DNA of 38,648 nucleotides. Source: Massilibacteroides sp. Lineage in GTDB: Bacteria > Bacteroidota > Bacteroidia > Bacteroidales > Tannerellaceae. The notes below the pieces were generated by a model. The model made no database searches and was not told where the DNA came from. It was given only the letters and a program-made list of their open reading frames with translations. This document shows positions 25,222 through 32,992 of this stretch, one piece after another (the stretch's first letter is position 1; each line of letters opens with the position of its first letter). The translations under genes and the position numbers were made by a program. Location: assembly GCF_028705895.1 (NCBI RefSeq), contig NZ_JAQWCQ010000035.1, positions 1 to 38,648 of the forward strand. The letters run 5' to 3'.

Positions 25222-25659
25222 ATGGCAATTTCATATTTTGCGGAAGAAGTAAAAATCCCCGACATCAAGAAAAGAACAGTTAGTACATGGATCAAATCCG
25301 TAGCCGAAACGTATGGTAAACGAGTCGGAGAGATCAGCTATATTTTTTGTTCTGATGAAAAGATCTTAGAAGTAAACCGTCAGTATTTACAGCACGATTA
25401 TTATACGGACATCATCACGTTTGACTATACTGTCGGGAACGTTATTTCAGGAGATTTATTTATTAGTTTGGATACTGTGCGCACCAATGCAGAAAAGTTT
25501 AAAACGCAATACCTTGAAGAATTACACCGCACCATTATTCATGGTATTCTTCATTTATGCGGTATAAATGATAAGGGACCGGGCGAACGGGAAATAATGG
25601 AAGCAAACGAAAACAAGGCACTTGAAATGCTTCCTCCTGACTTTTTCTCATCCAAATAA
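25222..25659 (+). CDS. ybeY: YbeY-type rRNA maturation endoribonuclease
   Basis: The protein has 145 residues. The family core is clear: QYLQHDYYTDIITFDY, ISGDLFISLDTVRTNA and LHRTIIHGILHLCGINDKGPGE. YbeY enzymes bind a metal through an HxxxHxxxxxH triad. Here H107 and H111 are present and the third position is D117, as I recall for Bacteroidales homologues. The role is 16S rRNA 3'-end maturation and ribosome quality control. It lies between the Gate-domain protein and mnmG, with a 71-base gap before mnmG that contains no clear promoter box. Confidence 0.95.
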   Translation: MAISYFAEEVKIPDIKKRTVSTWIKSVAETYGKRVGEISYIFCSDEKILEVNRQYLQHDYYTDIITFDYTVGNVISGDLFISLDTVRTNAEKFKTQYLEELHRTIIHGILHLCGINDKGPGEREIMEANENKALEMLPPDFFSSK

Positions 25660-25730
25660 GCATATAATTTGTTATATAAAGATAGTCCGGAGTTACCGGG
25701 CAGTTTAGGACTTAGTAGAATAAAGGGAAC

Positions 25731-27608
25731 ATGGATTTTAAATACGATGTAATAGTAGTTGGTGCAGGTCATGCCGGTTGTGAAGCCGCTGCTGCTGCTG
25801 CCAATATGGGATCAAAAACATTACTTATCACGATGGATATGGGTAAGATTGCCCAGATGAGCTGTAATCCGGCCGTAGGGGGGATTGCCAAAGGACAGAT
25901 TGTTCGTGAAATCGATGCTTTAGGAGGACAGATGGGAATTGTAACAGACAAAACGTCTATTCAATTTCGTATATTAAACAGAAGCAAGGGGCCGGCCATG
26001 TGGAGCCCACGTGCGCAAAGCGATCGGAATCGTTTCAGCGAATATTGGAGAGGTACTCTTGAGAATATGCCGAATCTTTATATCTGGCAGGATATGGTGC
26101 GCGAATTAATCGTGAAGGACAGGGAAGTTTGTGGCGTTAAAACGTCTTTAGATGTAGAATTCTCTGCCAAATCGGTGGTTCTGACTAATGGTACATTCCT
26201 GAATGGGCTGCTTCATATCGGTAAAACTCAACTGCGGGGCGGACGTATTTCGGAACCTACAGCAACCGGACTGACCGAACAATTAATTAATTTCGGTTTT
26301 AAATCCGACAGAATGAAAACAGGTACTCCTGTTCGTATCGATGGCCGTTCGGTTCATTTCGAAGAGATGGGCGAACAACCCGGAGAACACGATTTCCACA
26401 AGTTTTCTTATTTGGATTTTGCTCCGCGAAGTTTAAAACAATTAAGCTGTTGGACGACTTATACGAATGAGGCTTGCCACGAAGTATTGCGTGAAGGCCT
26501 TCCTTTTTCTCCGCTTTACAACGGACAGATAGAGAGTATCGGTCCTCGCTACTGCCCAAGTATAGAAACCAAAATCGTCACCTTTGCGGATAAGACATCG
26601 CACCAGCTTTTCTTAGAGCCGGAAGGAGAGACAACACAGGAATATTACCTAAATGGATTTTCATCCTCTCTCCCACTCGATGTTCAGATTCGTGCATTAA
26701 AGCAGATTCCGGCATTTCGCGATGTACATATTTATCGTCCGGGTTACGCAATTGAGTATGACTTTTTCGATCCTACGCAACTGCATCATTCTTTGGAAAC
26801 AAAACTTATTAAGAATTTATTTTTCGCAGGACAAATAAACGGGACTACAGGTTACGAAGAAGCCGGTGGCCAGGGATTAGTTGCCGGAATAAATGCCCAC
26901 ATAAATTGTCAGGGAGGTTCTCCTTTTATTTTAGGAAGAGACGAAGCATATATCGGGGTTTTGATTGACGACTTAGTAACAAAGGGTGTAGATGAACCCT
27001 ATCGCATGTTTACCTCGCGAGCGGAATATCGTATCTTGCTCAGACAAGACGATGCGGATATGAGACTAACTGAAAAAGGATATGAGATTGGTTTAGCAAA
27101 ACAAGACCGTTTTGATCTTTTAAAAGAGAAGAAAGCTTATCGCGATTCGATCATTACTTTTGCGGAGAATTACTCGATCAAGGCACAATACATAAACGAA
27201 GGTTTAGAACGAATAGGGACAACCCCTCTTTCTCACGGATGCAAACTCAAAGATTTGGTTTTACGCCCTCAGATTACTTTGCAAAATCTCTCGGAACTTG
27301 TTCCTGCTTTAAAAACGGAACTCGACAAAATTCCGGTATCAAGAAAAGAAGAAATAATAGAAGCGGCAGAAATCTTAATTAAATATAGCGGTTATATCAA
27401 ACGCGAACAAATCATCGCAGACAAAATAAACCGCTTAGAGAACATCCGCATAAAAGGAAAATTTGACTACAACAGCATTCAATCTTTATCTACCGAAGCA
27501 CGACAGAAGCTGACCAAAATTGATCCGGAGACAATAGCGCAGGCAAGTAGAATACCGGGAATCTCTCCAAGCGATATAAATATTTTATTGGTTCTTCTGG
27601 GGAGATAG
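25731..27608 (+). CDS. mnmG: tRNA uridine-5-carboxymethylaminomethyl modification enzyme MnmG (GidA)
   Basis: The protein has 625 residues, the normal family length. The FAD-binding Rossmann motif GAGHAG is at 11-16, followed by the family signatures MSCNPAVGGIAKGQIVREIDALGG, LRGGRISEPTATGLTEQL, RYCPSIETKIVTFADK and FFAGQINGTTGYEEAGGQGLVAG. With MnmE it installs the cmnm5 group at U34 of several tRNAs in the cytoplasm. The C-terminal helical domain ends GISPSDINILLVLLGR. Translation ends 6 bases before a parS-like site. In Bacteroidales I recall apt between mnmG and uvrC; it is absent here. Confidence 0.98.
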   Translation: MDFKYDVIVVGAGHAGCEAAAAAANMGSKTLLITMDMGKIAQMSCNPAVGGIAKGQIVREIDALGGQMGIVTDKTSIQFRILNRSKGPAMWSPRAQSDRNRFSEYWRGTLENMPNLYIWQDMVRELIVKDREVCGVKTSLDVEFSAKSVVLTNGTFLNGLLHIGKTQLRGGRISEPTATGLTEQLINFGFKSDRMKTGTPVRIDGRSVHFEEMGEQPGEHDFHKFSYLDFAPRSLKQLSCWTTYTNEACHEVLREGLPFSPLYNGQIESIGPRYCPSIETKIVTFADKTSHQLFLEPEGETTQEYYLNGFSSSLPLDVQIRALKQIPAFRDVHIYRPGYAIEYDFFDPTQLHHSLETKLIKNLFFAGQINGTTGYEEAGGQGLVAGINAHINCQGGSPFILGRDEAYIGVLIDDLVTKGVDEPYRMFTSRAEYRILLRQDDADMRLTEKGYEIGLAKQDRFDLLKEKKAYRDSIITFAENYSIKAQYINEGLERIGTTPLSHGCKLKDLVLRPQITLQNLSELVPALKTELDKIPVSRKEEIIEAAEILIKYSGYIKREQIIADKINRLENIRIKGKFDYNSIQSLSTEARQKLTKIDPETIAQASRIPGISPSDINILLVLLGR

Positions 27609-27614
27609 TTTAAA

Positions 27615-27630
27615 TGTTCCACGTGAAACA
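27615..27630. promoter_or_regulatory. parS-like ParB-binding site
   Basis: TGTTCCACGTGAAACA fits the conserved chromosomal parS consensus TGTTNCACGTGAAACA at every defined base. It is extended by matching A and T on the flanks, making an 18-base near-palindrome with one mismatched pair. It sits in the short gap between mnmG and the likely start of uvrC, so it barely constrains coding. ParB bound at parS loads SMC/condensin and segregates the origin region. parS sites usually cluster near oriC. Confidence 0.85.
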
Positions 27631-27652
27631 TGTTCCACAAAAGAAGCACATC

Positions 27653-29497
27653 ATGAATGAGTTAGAGAAAAATACTGAAATAAAACTGAACAATCTTTCA
27701 ACAAAGGAAAGGATCAACACAATCCTTTCTGTGTTGCCGGATAGTCCGGGTTGTTATCAGTATTTCGACGAGAAAGGAACTATTATTTACGTTGGCAAGG
27801 CAAAGAACTTAAAGAAACGGGTAAGTTCTTATTTTCACAAAGAACACGACAACAATAAAACAAGAGTCTTGGTAAAACAGATTCGCGACATTAAATACAT
27901 AGTCGTGGATCGGGAAGAGGATGCACTTCTTTTAGAGAATAATCTAATCAAGCAATACCGTCCGCGATACAATGTTTTACTAAAGGACGACAAAACTTAT
28001 CCGTCCATTGTCGTGAAAAACGAATATTTTCCACGTGTGTTTCAAACGCGCAATATTGTCAAAGATGGCTCACAATATTATGGCCCCTACCCTTCTCTAT
28101 ATACTGCAAAGGTCATGCTTCAGATGATCAAAGAACTGTATCCTATCCGAACCTGCAAACTGCCTCTTACTCCTGAAACGATAGCGAAAGGCAAGTATAA
28201 ACTTTGTCTGGAGTATCATATTAAACGATGTAAGGCCCCGTGCGAAGGAATGCAGGAACACGCAGAATACATGAAGAATGTTGGAGAAATTAAGGAAATA
28301 CTTAAAGGTAATATCTCTACCGTCAGTAAAATTCTTTATGACGAAATGCAGTCTTTAGCCGAACAACTAAGGTTTGAAGAGGCTCAAAAGATTAAGGAAA
28401 AGTATGAAGTAATAGAAAACTACAGGTCTAAATCGACCGTCGTTACGCCCATGCTCACGAATATAGATGTGTTTTCTTTTGCAGAAAACGAGAAATCGGC
28501 TTTCATTAATTATATGCATATCGGTAGTGGGGCGATTGTACAGGCTTATACTTTTGAGTATAAAAAGAAATTAGATGAAGCCAAAGAAGAACTTCTTGCA
28601 ATGGGTATCATTGAAATGCGCAATCGCTTTAAAAGTACCGCGCGAGAAATAATCGTTCCTTTTGAGCCGGATATGAATCTGGAGGGCATTTCTATACTAA
28701 TCCCCCAACGCGGAGACAAGAAAAAGCTACTTGATTTATCTATTATGAACGTTAAACAGTACAAAGTAGATAAACTCAAACAGGCTGAGAAACTCAATCC
28801 GGAACAAAGAAATACGCGTTTGCTTAAAGAAATACAGACTCAGCTTCATTTAGAGAAACTACCTGCTCATATCGAATGTTTCGATAATTCAAACATACAG
28901 GGAAGTGATCCCGTTGCGGCTTGTGTTGTCTTTAAAATGGGGAAACCGTCAAAGAATGATTATCGCAAGTACAATATTAAAACGGTAATAGGGCCGGACG
29001 ATTATGCGTCTATGCGCGAGGTTATTTACCGGAGATATAAACGCTTGTTGGACGAAGGCGCTCCTCTACCCGATCTGATTATTACAGACGGAGGAAAAGG
29101 GCAAATGGAGGTTGTCAGGCAAGTTATTGAGGAGGTTTTACATATGGATATCCCTATTGCCGGGCTTGCCAAAGACAAAAAACACCGTACTTCTGAATTT
29201 TTATTCGGATTTCCACCGGAACCTATAGGTTTAGTTCAGCAAAGTCCTTTGTTTCACCTATTAGAACAAATGCAAAATGAAGTACACCGCTTCGCTATCT
29301 CTTTCCATAAGGACAAAAGAAGCAAACGACAAACAGCATCGGAACTGGATACAATAAAAGGCATCGGGGATAAAACAAAAACACTACTTTTACGGGAGTT
29401 CAAAAGCGTAAAACGAATACGCGAAGCAACTGTAGAAGAGCTAACCAAAGTTATAGGCGAGGCAAAAGCTCGCTTAGTGAAAGAGAATATAAAGTAA
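27653..29497 (+). CDS. uvrC: UvrABC excinuclease subunit C
   Basis: From the ATG at 27653 the protein has 614 residues. The frame stays open to an ATG at 27614, but the extra residues (MFHVKHVP...) are simply the translated parS site, so the inner start is preferred. The GIY-YIG nuclease domain is N-terminal (about 30-110, GCYQYF...IIYVGKAKNLKKRVSSYF). A UVR motif lies near 205-240 (LYDEMQSLAEQLRFEEAQKIKEKYE). The RNase H-like second nuclease domain (HIECFDNSNIQGSDPVAACVVF, LPDLIITDGGKGQ) and a C-terminal helix-hairpin-helix (DTIKGIGDKTKTLLLREF) follow. UvrC makes the dual incisions of nucleotide excision repair. dtd begins 6 bases later. Confidence 0.97.
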   Translation: MNELEKNTEIKLNNLSTKERINTILSVLPDSPGCYQYFDEKGTIIYVGKAKNLKKRVSSYFHKEHDNNKTRVLVKQIRDIKYIVVDREEDALLLENNLIKQYRPRYNVLLKDDKTYPSIVVKNEYFPRVFQTRNIVKDGSQYYGPYPSLYTAKVMLQMIKELYPIRTCKLPLTPETIAKGKYKLCLEYHIKRCKAPCEGMQEHAEYMKNVGEIKEILKGNISTVSKILYDEMQSLAEQLRFEEAQKIKEKYEVIENYRSKSTVVTPMLTNIDVFSFAENEKSAFINYMHIGSGAIVQAYTFEYKKKLDEAKEELLAMGIIEMRNRFKSTAREIIVPFEPDMNLEGISILIPQRGDKKKLLDLSIMNVKQYKVDKLKQAEKLNPEQRNTRLLKEIQTQLHLEKLPAHIECFDNSNIQGSDPVAACVVFKMGKPSKNDYRKYNIKTVIGPDDYASMREVIYRRYKRLLDEGAPLPDLIITDGGKGQMEVVRQVIEEVLHMDIPIAGLAKDKKHRTSEFLFGFPPEPIGLVQQSPLFHLLEQMQNEVHRFAISFHKDKRSKRQTASELDTIKGIGDKTKTLLLREFKSVKRIREATVEELTKVIGEAKARLVKENIK

Positions 29498-29503
29498 TGT
29501 AGG

Positions 29504-29956
29504 ATGAGAACAGTAATTCAACGAGTACAGCATTGTTCGGTAACAATTGACGGAGTAAAGAAATCAACTATTAATCAGGGCTTGCTTATCTTGCTTGGCA
29601 TTGAGGATCGCGATTCACAAGAGGATATAGATTGGCTGACTAGAAAGATAGCTGCTCTTAGAATCTTTGATGATGAAAACGGAGTAATGAATCTCTCCGT
29701 GAAAGATTGTAACGGCGATATTATGGTAGTCAGTCAGTTTACACTGCATGCCTCAACTAAAAAAGGAAACAGACCGTCTTATATTCATGCTTCAAAACCG
29801 GATACAGCCATCCCCATGTATGAGTCTTTTTGTGCTGAAATGGGAATTCAGTTAGGAAAAGAAGTGAAGACCGGAGTTTTCGGAGCAGACATGAAGGTGG
29901 AACTATTAAATGACGGTCCGGTTACGATTCTAATAGACTCTCAAAACAAAGAATAA
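29504..29956 (+). CDS. dtd: D-aminoacyl-tRNA deacylase
   Basis: The 150-residue protein has the full DTD signature: MRTVIQRVQ at the N-terminus, the catalytic SQFTLHAST loop, the Gly-Pro-like cross-subunit segment KGNRPSYIHA, and a C-terminal TGVFGADMKVELLNDGPVTILID. It removes D-amino acids mischarged on tRNA, and glycine from tRNA-Ala, by an RNA-based mechanism. It sits in a tight run, 6 bases after uvrC and 1 base before the MazG-like gene, indicating co-transcription. Confidence 0.97.
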   Translation: MRTVIQRVQHCSVTIDGVKKSTINQGLLILLGIEDRDSQEDIDWLTRKIAALRIFDDENGVMNLSVKDCNGDIMVVSQFTLHASTKKGNRPSYIHASKPDTAIPMYESFCAEMGIQLGKEVKTGVFGADMKVELLNDGPVTILIDSQNKE

Positions 29957-29957
29957 A

Positions 29958-30302
29958 ATGGATCAATTAACAATAAAAGAAGCGCAAAAAAGAGTGGACG
30001 TTTGGATTAAAACCTATGGCGTTCGCTATTTTAATGAGTTGACTAATATGGCCATCCTGACTGAAGAAGTCGGCGAACTGGCACGTATCATCGCTCGTAC
30101 ATATGGTGACCAGTCGTTCAAGGAAAGTGACAAGAAATACAATATGGCCGATGAAATGGCTGATGTCTTGTGGGTTCTCCTTTGCCTTGCCAATCAGACA
30201 GGAGTAGATCTCACCACTGCTTTTGAAAAGAACTTAGAGAAAAAAACATCACGTGATAAGGATAGACATAAAAACAATTCAAAATTAAACGAAAATGGAT
30301 AA
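29958..30302 (+). CDS. MazG-like nucleotide pyrophosphohydrolase
   Basis: The 114-residue protein has the all-alpha NTP-PPase metal motif: E37xxE40 (TEEVGELAR) and E66xxD69 (ADEMADVLWVL). Such single-domain proteins hydrolyse nucleoside triphosphates, often non-canonical ones, to monophosphate and pyrophosphate as house-cleaning. The substrate is not readable from sequence. It begins 1 base after dtd and its last codons overlap the deoC start by 8 bases. Confidence 0.93.
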   Translation: MDQLTIKEAQKRVDVWIKTYGVRYFNELTNMAILTEEVGELARIIARTYGDQSFKESDKKYNMADEMADVLWVLLCLANQTGVDLTTAFEKNLEKKTSRDKDRHKNNSKLNENG

Positions 30303-31158
30303 ATATCAGGAAGCATTTGCCAAATTCAATACACCGGGATCAGAAGAAGAAATAAGCCATAATGTACAGCTAATTATTGAACAGAATGCAACTAAACACT
30401 TCACGGCTAATGTATTAAAGAAGATACATGGCTTTATTGATTTAACTTCGCTAACAAGTTTAGACACAAAAGAAAGTATCTGGAAATTGGTTGAGCGCGT
30501 AAATAACTACGAAGGAACTCGCCCTGATGTTCCTAATGTAGCCGCAATTTGTACCTATCCCCTATTCGCTGAAACCGTAAAGCAAGCCCTCACGGCCCAA
30601 GATGTTAACATAGCAGTTGTATCAGCAGGTTTTCCTTCTTCACAGACATTTATTGAAGTAAAAATTGCAGAGACGAGTTTGGCAATAATGAATGGTGCAG
30701 ATGAGATCGATGTTGTTCTTAACTTAGGTTATTTCTTGGAGGAAAATTACGAGGAAATAGCAGAAGAGATAGCAGAAATAAAAGAAGCATGCAGAGACGC
30801 AAAACTGAAAGTCATTTTAGAAACGGGAGCATTAGTAAAAGCTGATTTCATACAAAAAGCGGCCATATTAGCAATCTATTCCGGTGCTGACTTCGTTAAA
30901 ACGTCCACAGGGAAAGGATTCCCCGGCGCCACACCTGAGGCCGTTTACACTCTTTGTAAGGTTATAAAAACCTATAACGAACTAACCGGACGCAAAATAG
31001 GGATAAAAGTCTCCGGAGGTGTTAAAACGGCCGAAGATGCTGTAACTTATTACTGCATTGTAAAAGAAATCCTTGGTGACGAATGGCTAACCAAAGATTT
31101 ATTCAGAATCGGAGCATCAAGCCTCCTTGATGAAATAGAACGTAGATTGGGAGAATAA
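30295..31158 (+). CDS. deoC: Deoxyribose-phosphate aldolase
   Basis: The protein has 287 residues. The class I aldolase centre is complete: D139 in GADEIDVVLNLG, Schiff-base K202 in DFVKTSTGKGF and K238 in GIKVSGGVKT. It cleaves 2-deoxyribose 5-phosphate to glyceraldehyde 3-phosphate and acetaldehyde. The N-terminal extension of about 45 residues is longer than in E. coli, and the closing FRIGASSLLDEIERRL is typical. It overlaps the MazG-like gene by 8 bases and is the last gene of the plus-strand run; a terminator starts 20 bases after its stop. Confidence 0.96.
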   Translation: MDKYQEAFAKFNTPGSEEEISHNVQLIIEQNATKHFTANVLKKIHGFIDLTSLTSLDTKESIWKLVERVNNYEGTRPDVPNVAAICTYPLFAETVKQALTAQDVNIAVVSAGFPSSQTFIEVKIAETSLAIMNGADEIDVVLNLGYFLEENYEEIAEEIAEIKEACRDAKLKVILETGALVKADFIQKAAILAIYSGADFVKTSTGKGFPGATPEAVYTLCKVIKTYNELTGRKIGIKVSGGVKTAEDAVTYYCIVKEILGDEWLTKDLFRIGASSLLDEIERRLGE

Positions 31159-31178
31159 ATAATGATTCTCAGGCATAG

Positions 31179-31220
31179 AAATAGCTTTTGGCTTATTATT
31201 TAGCTAAAAGCTATTTTGTT
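31179..31220 (+). terminator. Intrinsic terminator after deoC
   Basis: AAATAGCTTTTGGCT (31179-31193) pairs with 31202-31216 through 15 pairs, one of them G-U, around an 8-base loop. A T-rich tail follows. It closes the run from the Gate-domain gene to deoC. The tail also supplies the -33 TTTG of the next promoter. Confidence 0.8.
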
Positions 31221-31245
31221 TTTGCAATCAATTAGTTACATTTGT
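31215..31245 (+). promoter_or_regulatory. Promoter of the toxin-antitoxin pair
   Basis: TTTG (31215-31218), an 18-base spacer and TACATTTGT (31237-31245) form a near-ideal Bacteroides promoter. The start site would be near 31251, only about 10 bases before the ATG at 31261. It shows that the open frame upstream of that ATG is not translated. Confidence 0.75.
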
Positions 31246-31254
31246 CTCACAAAT
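31240..31254. promoter_or_regulatory. Inverted-repeat operator candidate over the toxin-antitoxin promoter
   Basis: ATTTGT, CTC, ACAAAT is a perfect 6-base inverted repeat with a 3-base spacer. It overlaps the -7 box and the predicted start site. XRE-type antitoxins commonly repress their own operon by binding such sites, so this is the likely operator. Confidence 0.6.
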
Positions 31255-31260
31255 ATAAAT

Positions 31261-31620
31261 ATGGAAAACGACCAAAACCAAGGCTTAATACGAGAAGTCT
31301 TTTATACTGAAGAATTCTTTATATTTTACAAGGAACTTAACGTAAAAGTTCAAACTAAAATAGACTATGTAATTACTCTTATAAAAGATATTCAACTGAT
31401 TCATACAGGTTTTGTAAAGAAGCTTGTAGATACGGAATTATATGAAATGCGGGTAAGCATAAGTTCTAATGAATACAGAACGATTCTATTCGCAGTTGAT
31501 CATAAAAATATTATCGAAGCAACTAAGGTTGTTATACTGAATGGATTTCTAAAGAAATCAACAAAAGACTATCTTGAACAGATAAATAAAGCAAAGAAAA
31601 TTTTAAACGAGTTGGAATAA
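31261..31620 (+). CDS. HigB/RelE-like toxin (phage-derived Gp49-like family)
   Basis: From the ATG at 31261 the protein has 119 residues. The pattern FYKELNVKVQTKIDYVITLI, followed by VKKLVDTELYEMRVSISSNEYRTILFAVD and an ILNGFLKKSTKD segment, is that of the Gp49/HigB toxins, a RelE-superfamily fold of ribosome-dependent or free mRNA interferases. The basic residues expected for RNA binding and cleavage (K, R and the LNGFxKK loop) are present. Toxin-first order with an overlapping XRE antitoxin is characteristic of HigBA. The pair is AT-rich compared with its neighbours and sits between housekeeping genes, suggesting acquisition. Confidence 0.88.
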   Translation: MENDQNQGLIREVFYTEEFFIFYKELNVKVQTKIDYVITLIKDIQLIHTGFVKKLVDTELYEMRVSISSNEYRTILFAVDHKNIIEATKVVILNGFLKKSTKDYLEQINKAKKILNELE

Positions 31621-31916
31621 TGAGAGAAATTAAGACTTCAAAACTACGTAAAGCTTCGGATTTACTTGGTAATAAATATGGAAAAGAAGGTTCAGCTTCT
31701 CGTGAAGAATTTAAGAAAGAAGCTATTGCCTACTATTATGGCGAAATACTAAAGGAAAAACGTAAAGAATTAAATTTAACGCAAGAGGAATTAAGTAAAC
31801 GAGTTGGACTTAAAAGAAGCTATATTTCCAAGATAGAAAAGGGAGAGACCGATATGCAAATATCAAGTTTCATTCGCATAGCAGAAGCATTAGGGCTTAA
31901 ATTCTCCTTAATCTAA
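31620..31916 (+). CDS. HigA-type XRE-family antitoxin
   Basis: The protein has 98 residues. The first 42 form a charged segment typical of antitoxins paired with Gp49-like toxins. A Cro/CI helix-turn-helix follows at about 45-96 (LNLTQEELSKRVGLKRSYISKIEKGETDMQISSFIRIAEALGL). Its ATG shares one base with the toxin stop (TAATG), implying translational coupling. It should neutralise the toxin and repress the promoter upstream, where an inverted repeat covers the -7 box. Its stop codon directly abuts the stop codon of the convergent polyprenyl synthetase gene, with no base between. Confidence 0.9.
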   Translation: MREIKTSKLRKASDLLGNKYGKEGSASREEFKKEAIAYYYGEILKEKRKELNLTQEELSKRVGLKRSYISKIEKGETDMQISSFIRIAEALGLKFSLI

Positions 31917-32891
31917 CTATTTACTTCTCTTGATGATATAATCAGCAAGCATTTCAAGAGCATCTTTTGCTTCTGACGGGGGAAGTTGATTTAATAATGT
32001 CTTGGCTTGTTGGTGATAGAATTCCATTCGGGATTCTGCGTATTCAATGCCTCCGTTTTCTTTGGCAAAAGAAATTAGTTTCCCGATATTTTCTTCGGTG
32101 AAATCTTTCTCTTTGATGATTTTCGTCATGCTTTCTGCAAACTCTTTTTGGGCGGTTCTGAGTGCATAAAGAAGAGGAAGCGTGATTTTACCTTCGCGGA
32201 TGTCATTACCTGTCGGTTTGCCGATATTCGCGTTTTTATCGTAGTCAAAGATATCATCCCGGATTTGAAAACTATATCCCAGAAGGCGACCGAATTCTTT
32301 ACATATACGAATTGTTTCGGGATCTGTATCAGAAGTAATGGCACCAATCTGCGTACAGGCAGACAATAAGGTGGCTGTTTTCTTTTCTATTACCCGCAGA
32401 TAACTTGCCTCATCAATAATAATCTCATCGGCTACTTCCAATTGCCATATTTCTCCTTCAGACAGGTCTTTTCCTAATTTTGAAACGATACTAATCACCT
32501 CAATATTGCCCGTAAAAGTAGATCGTATCAGTGAAGAGGCCAATAAATAATCTCCAACCAATACCGCGATACGATTGTCAAAGATAGCATTCAGAGCAGG
32601 TACTCCTCTTCTTTCTTTGGTTTCATCAATCACATCATCATGAACAAGGGTTGCCGTATGGAGTAATTCGAGAAAAACAGCCGCATTAATCGTATGATCG
32701 GATATTCTACCACATGCTTTTGCAGTAAGCAACACAAGTAAAGGACGAACATGTTTGCCTGTTGATTCGAGGATTTGTTCAATAGCAGCCTGCAGGGTAG
32801 GAGTTGCACTTTCTAAAGAATTTCTGAATTCTTCTTTAAAGCGTTCAAATTCGATGGCAACCGGTTGCTCTATTTTCTTTCTTTCCTCCAT
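31917..32891 (-). CDS. Polyprenyl diphosphate synthase
   Basis: From the ATG at 32891 the protein has 324 residues; the frame extends to a TTG at 32930, but the ATG start (MEERKKIEQP) is preferred. The two aspartate-rich motifs are DDVID (85-89, LVHDDVIDETKERRG) and DDIFD (212-216, FQIRDDIFDYD). These bind the allylic substrate and Mg2+. It extends prenyl chains by trans condensation, probably making the menaquinone side chain (octaprenyl/heptaprenyl class); exact length is not readable. It is divergent from polA and convergent with the antitoxin gene. Confidence 0.93.
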   Translation of the reverse strand: MEERKKIEQPVAIEFERFKEEFRNSLESATPTLQAAIEQILESTGKHVRPLLVLLTAKACGRISDHTINAAVFLELLHTATLVHDDVIDETKERRGVPALNAIFDNRIAVLVGDYLLASSLIRSTFTGNIEVISIVSKLGKDLSEGEIWQLEVADEIIIDEASYLRVIEKKTATLLSACTQIGAITSDTDPETIRICKEFGRLLGYSFQIRDDIFDYDKNANIGKPTGNDIREGKITLPLLYALRTAQKEFAESMTKIIKEKDFTEENIGKLISFAKENGGIEYAESRMEFYHQQAKTLLNQLPPSEAKDALEMLADYIIKRSK

Positions 32892-32911
32892 TAAATAATT
32901 TACAAAGATTC

Positions 32912-32920
32912 GCAAAATTA
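32912..32920 (-). promoter_or_regulatory. -7 box for the polyprenyl synthetase gene
   Basis: On the minus strand TAATTTTGC matches TAnnTTTGY and begins 29 bases before the ATG at 32891. No TTTG stands at the -33 position. It overlaps the spurious upstream extension of the open frame, supporting the inner start. Confidence 0.5.
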
Positions 32921-32992
32921 GCAAAAACAATCGACTACGCGAGTTTTTTAGTACTTTTACCCGATAATGTCATACTAAAACGTGTTAAAATA

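Noticed and set aside
25540-25575. Loss of the third metal-binding His in YbeY (Asp117 instead)
   Set aside because: I recall the same HLCGxxDK form in Bacteroidales homologues, so this looks family-typical rather than a defect.
27614-27652. Extended N-terminus of UvrC starting MFHVKH
   Set aside because: These codons are the parS site and its flank; UvrC homologues begin near MNELEKN, so the ATG at 27653 is more likely.
30250-30261. Second CACGTG palindrome (ATCACGTGAT) as another parS
   Set aside because: The flanks lack TGTT and AACA; only the CACGTG core matches. The CACGTG near 28032 in uvrC was rejected for the same reason.
31216-31260. Extended N-terminus of the HigB-like toxin from a TTG at 31216
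   Set aside because: The extension is the promoter itself, and transcription would start near 31251.
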